Below, in pieces: positions 62,878 to 64,000 of a stretch of DNA of 64,000 bases. A program made the translations under genes and the position numbers. Position 1 is the stretch's first letter, and each line of letters starts with the position of its first letter. The notes under the pieces are model-generated. The model worked only from the letters and a program-made list of their open reading frames with translations. It was not told the DNA's origin and searched no databases. Source of the stretch: Flexivirga alba (GTDB lineage: Bacteria; Actinomycetota; Actinomycetes; Actinomycetales; Dermatophilaceae); NCBI RefSeq assembly GCF_042661025.1, contig NZ_JBHSWH010000001.1:1302001-1366000 (forward strand), read 5' to 3'.

Positions 62878-63804
62878 ATGCGGATCGCAGTCATCGGGGC
62901 CGGCGGAGTCGGCGGCTATTTCGGCGGGCAGCTGGCGGCGGCGGGCCACGACGTGCGCTTCATCGCGCGCGGCCGGCAGCTCGCGGCGCTGCGCGAAGGA
63001 GGCCTGACCGTGCTCAGCGATGCGCACCCACTTCGGCTGGCCGAGGTGAGCGCCACTGACGACATCCGGGCGATCGGCGACGTCGACCTCGTGCTGATCG
63101 CGGTGAAGCTCGGCGAGACCGAGAACGTCGCCCGACAACTCGCGGAGCTGCCGAGCCGGCCCCGAGCGGTCCTGTCACTGCAGAACGGCGTGCAGAAGGA
63201 CGAGCTGCTGCGCGCCCACCTGCCGGACACCGAAGTTCTCGGCGGTGTCTGTTACATCTCCGCGGCCATCGAGTCGCCAGGCGCCATACGGCACAACGGG
63301 TCGCTGGCCAGGATCGTCGTCGGTGCGTATGGCGGCGCCCGCAGCAAGACGGTCGATGCTCTGCAGGGGGCTCTCGATGACGCGGGCGTCGAGGTCGAGG
63401 TGAGCGACGACATCGAGGCAGCTGTATGGCGCAAGTTCGTCTTCCTGGTCGCGCTGTCGTCGGCGACCAGTGCTGCGCGACAACCGATCGGCGTGCTGCG
63501 AGCGCATGACTCGACGCGTCGCCTGCTGCGTGACCTGATGACCGAGACCGTCGCGGTGGCACACGCGCGTGGGGTCGCGCTGCCCGCGGACTACGTCGAT
63601 CAGCAGCTGGATTTCGTCGACACCCTTCCGGCACAGATGAGTTCGTCGATGCACCACGACCTGATGCACGGCAACAAGCTGGAGCTGCCGTGGCTGGGCG
63701 GCGGGGTGGTCACCATGGGCGAGGCGGCCGGTGTGCCGACCCCGACCTGCCGTGCGCTGGCCGCAGTGCTCGCGCCATACGAGGAGGGCGGGACGCCTGC
63801 GTGA
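62878..63804 (+). CDS. 2-dehydropantoate 2-reductase family protein
   Basis: 308 residues, AGAGGAAG before ATG. NADPH loop IAVIGAGGVGGYFGGQLA at the N-terminus, LQNGVQ, the catalytic Lys in AAVWRKFVFLVALSS, and the C-terminal ELPWLGGGVVTMGEAAGV. ApbA/PanE reduces ketopantoate to pantoate for pantothenate synthesis; several paralogues per genome are common, so the role is not certain. Confidence 0.9.
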   Translation: MRIAVIGAGGVGGYFGGQLAAAGHDVRFIARGRQLAALREGGLTVLSDAHPLRLAEVSATDDIRAIGDVDLVLIAVKLGETENVARQLAELPSRPRAVLSLQNGVQKDELLRAHLPDTEVLGGVCYISAAIESPGAIRHNGSLARIVVGAYGGARSKTVDALQGALDDAGVEVEVSDDIEAAVWRKFVFLVALSSATSAARQPIGVLRAHDSTRRLLRDLMTETVAVAHARGVALPADYVDQQLDFVDTLPAQMSSSMHHDLMHGNKLELPWLGGGVVTMGEAAGVPTPTCRALAAVLAPYEEGGTPA

Positions 63805-63814
63805 CCGCACCACG

Positions 63815-63853
63815 AAGGAGCGGCCGCACCCATGACGGGTGCGGCCGCTCCTT
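63815..63853. terminator. Strong bidirectional terminator
   Basis: A perfect 17-bp stem (63815-63831 with 63837-63853) with a 5-base loop, between the convergent panE-like gene and the last partial gene. The clearest terminator of the window. Confidence 0.85.
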
Positions 63854-63870
63854 GTGTATGACGGAGGCGC

Positions 63871-63999
63871 TCAGTCCTTGTTGCGGGTCGCGATGCGCGC
63901 GACGTTGATCGCGAGCTCGAGCGCCAGGCGGACGATCGCGACGATCACGATCAGCCACACCAGGTCCGTGATCGTGTGCACGATCCCGGAGAAGGTGCT
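63871..63999 (-). CDS. Membrane protein, C-terminal fragment
   Basis: Only the last 42 residues are inside the window. They read STFSGIVHTITDLVWLIVIV, continue hydrophobic, and end in RIATRNKD. One membrane helix with amphipathic flank; the style recalls DUF4282 proteins, but the piece is too short for a firm call. Confidence 0.45.
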   Translation of the reverse strand, partial: STFSGIVHTITDLVWLIVIVAIVRLALELAINVARIATRNKD

Positions 64000-64000
64000 C

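Larger units (their letters stand above)
1..64000. repeat. Over-represented short motif GTATGNC (both strands)
   Basis: The 7-mer GTATGNC (reverse GNCATAC), usually followed by G, recurs throughout the window. By eye I count roughly 130-145 copies, split nearly evenly between strands. For about 70% GC, base composition predicts about 20. Examples are at about 192, 721, 4558, 4568, 15890, 34592, 44562, 48043, 55187, 55197 and 63424. It lies mostly inside genes. Most ATA isoleucine codons sit inside it (contexts such as GTC ATA C or GCC ATA C). Not polar, so unlike a chromosome-orientation signal. Confidence 0.6.

Noticed and set aside
1..64000. GTATGNC as FtsK-orienting (KOPS-like) or other polar signal
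   Set aside because: Copies are nearly balanced between strands across the window, so no orientation bias.
1..64000. Prophage, integrase, insertion sequence, tRNA or rRNA genes
   Set aside because: I searched by eye for transposase or integrase motifs, conserved rRNA segments and tRNA ends with T-loop words and found none convincing.

Overview
The window is a high-GC, gene-dense chromosome segment from an actinobacterium. Mycothiol-linked formaldehyde dehydrogenase, a fused CydDC exporter, a DUF5926 protein, a class F-like sortase and frequent GTG starts point to the order Micrococcales. Dermacoccaceae or Intrasporangiaceae is my guess; it is not proven. I see no rRNA, tRNA, CRISPR array, prophage or intact insertion sequence.

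Layout. 1-6390: end of a membrane protein, a DinB-like protein, an M20 peptidase with a TRIC-family channel, a secreted GH20 hexosaminidase and mycothiol-dependent formaldehyde dehydrogenase. 6443-17879: a large catabolic cluster for tryptophan through kynurenine and anthranilate (kynA, kynU, a cyclase-family hydrolase, anthranilate-CoA ligase, the fused anthraniloyl-CoA monooxygenase/reductase, thioesterase, cupin, RidA homologue, ThDP enzyme and a PaaX regulator). 18399-27692: a damaged secreted metzincin with a lipoprotein, a GNAT protein, a P1 peptidase, a cis-prenyltransferase, a P450, an aldo-keto reductase, and a MarR regulator between two pirins. 27943-34201: the cydA-cydB-cydDC-blaI operon, facing an M56 peptidase and a membrane-anchored PQQ-propeller protein. 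37593-45467: MurE-like ligase, GDPD, anti-sigma-type kinase, second P1 peptidase, DUF5926, a large membrane protein and prephenate dehydratase. 45963-50428: sortase, AlkB-rubredoxin with a TetR regulator, SRPBCC and a lipid kinase. 50514-64000: serS, sigma factor with DHFR-like protein, HAD, TrmH, two VOC proteins, csoR-copZ, an RNase remnant, purB, phosphatase, galT-galK and panE.

Three things run through the whole window. First, the short sequence GTATGNC is far more common than base composition predicts, on both strands, and it dictates the use of rare ATA and TAT codons. Second, several families of palindromic repeats occur between genes, and some lie in frame inside genes (CydDC, DUF5926). 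Third, seven single-base deletions in G/C runs break unrelated genes, including cydA. The shared pattern looks more like sequencing or assembly error than real decay. Two other breaks (metzincin, RNase) shift the frame the other way and may be genuine decay.

Regulation visible in sequence: paired MarR sites before both pirins, BlaI-type sites before cydA, a TetR-type palindrome on the alkB promoter, a CsoR site, and repeat motifs before galT and between the cupin and RidA genes.
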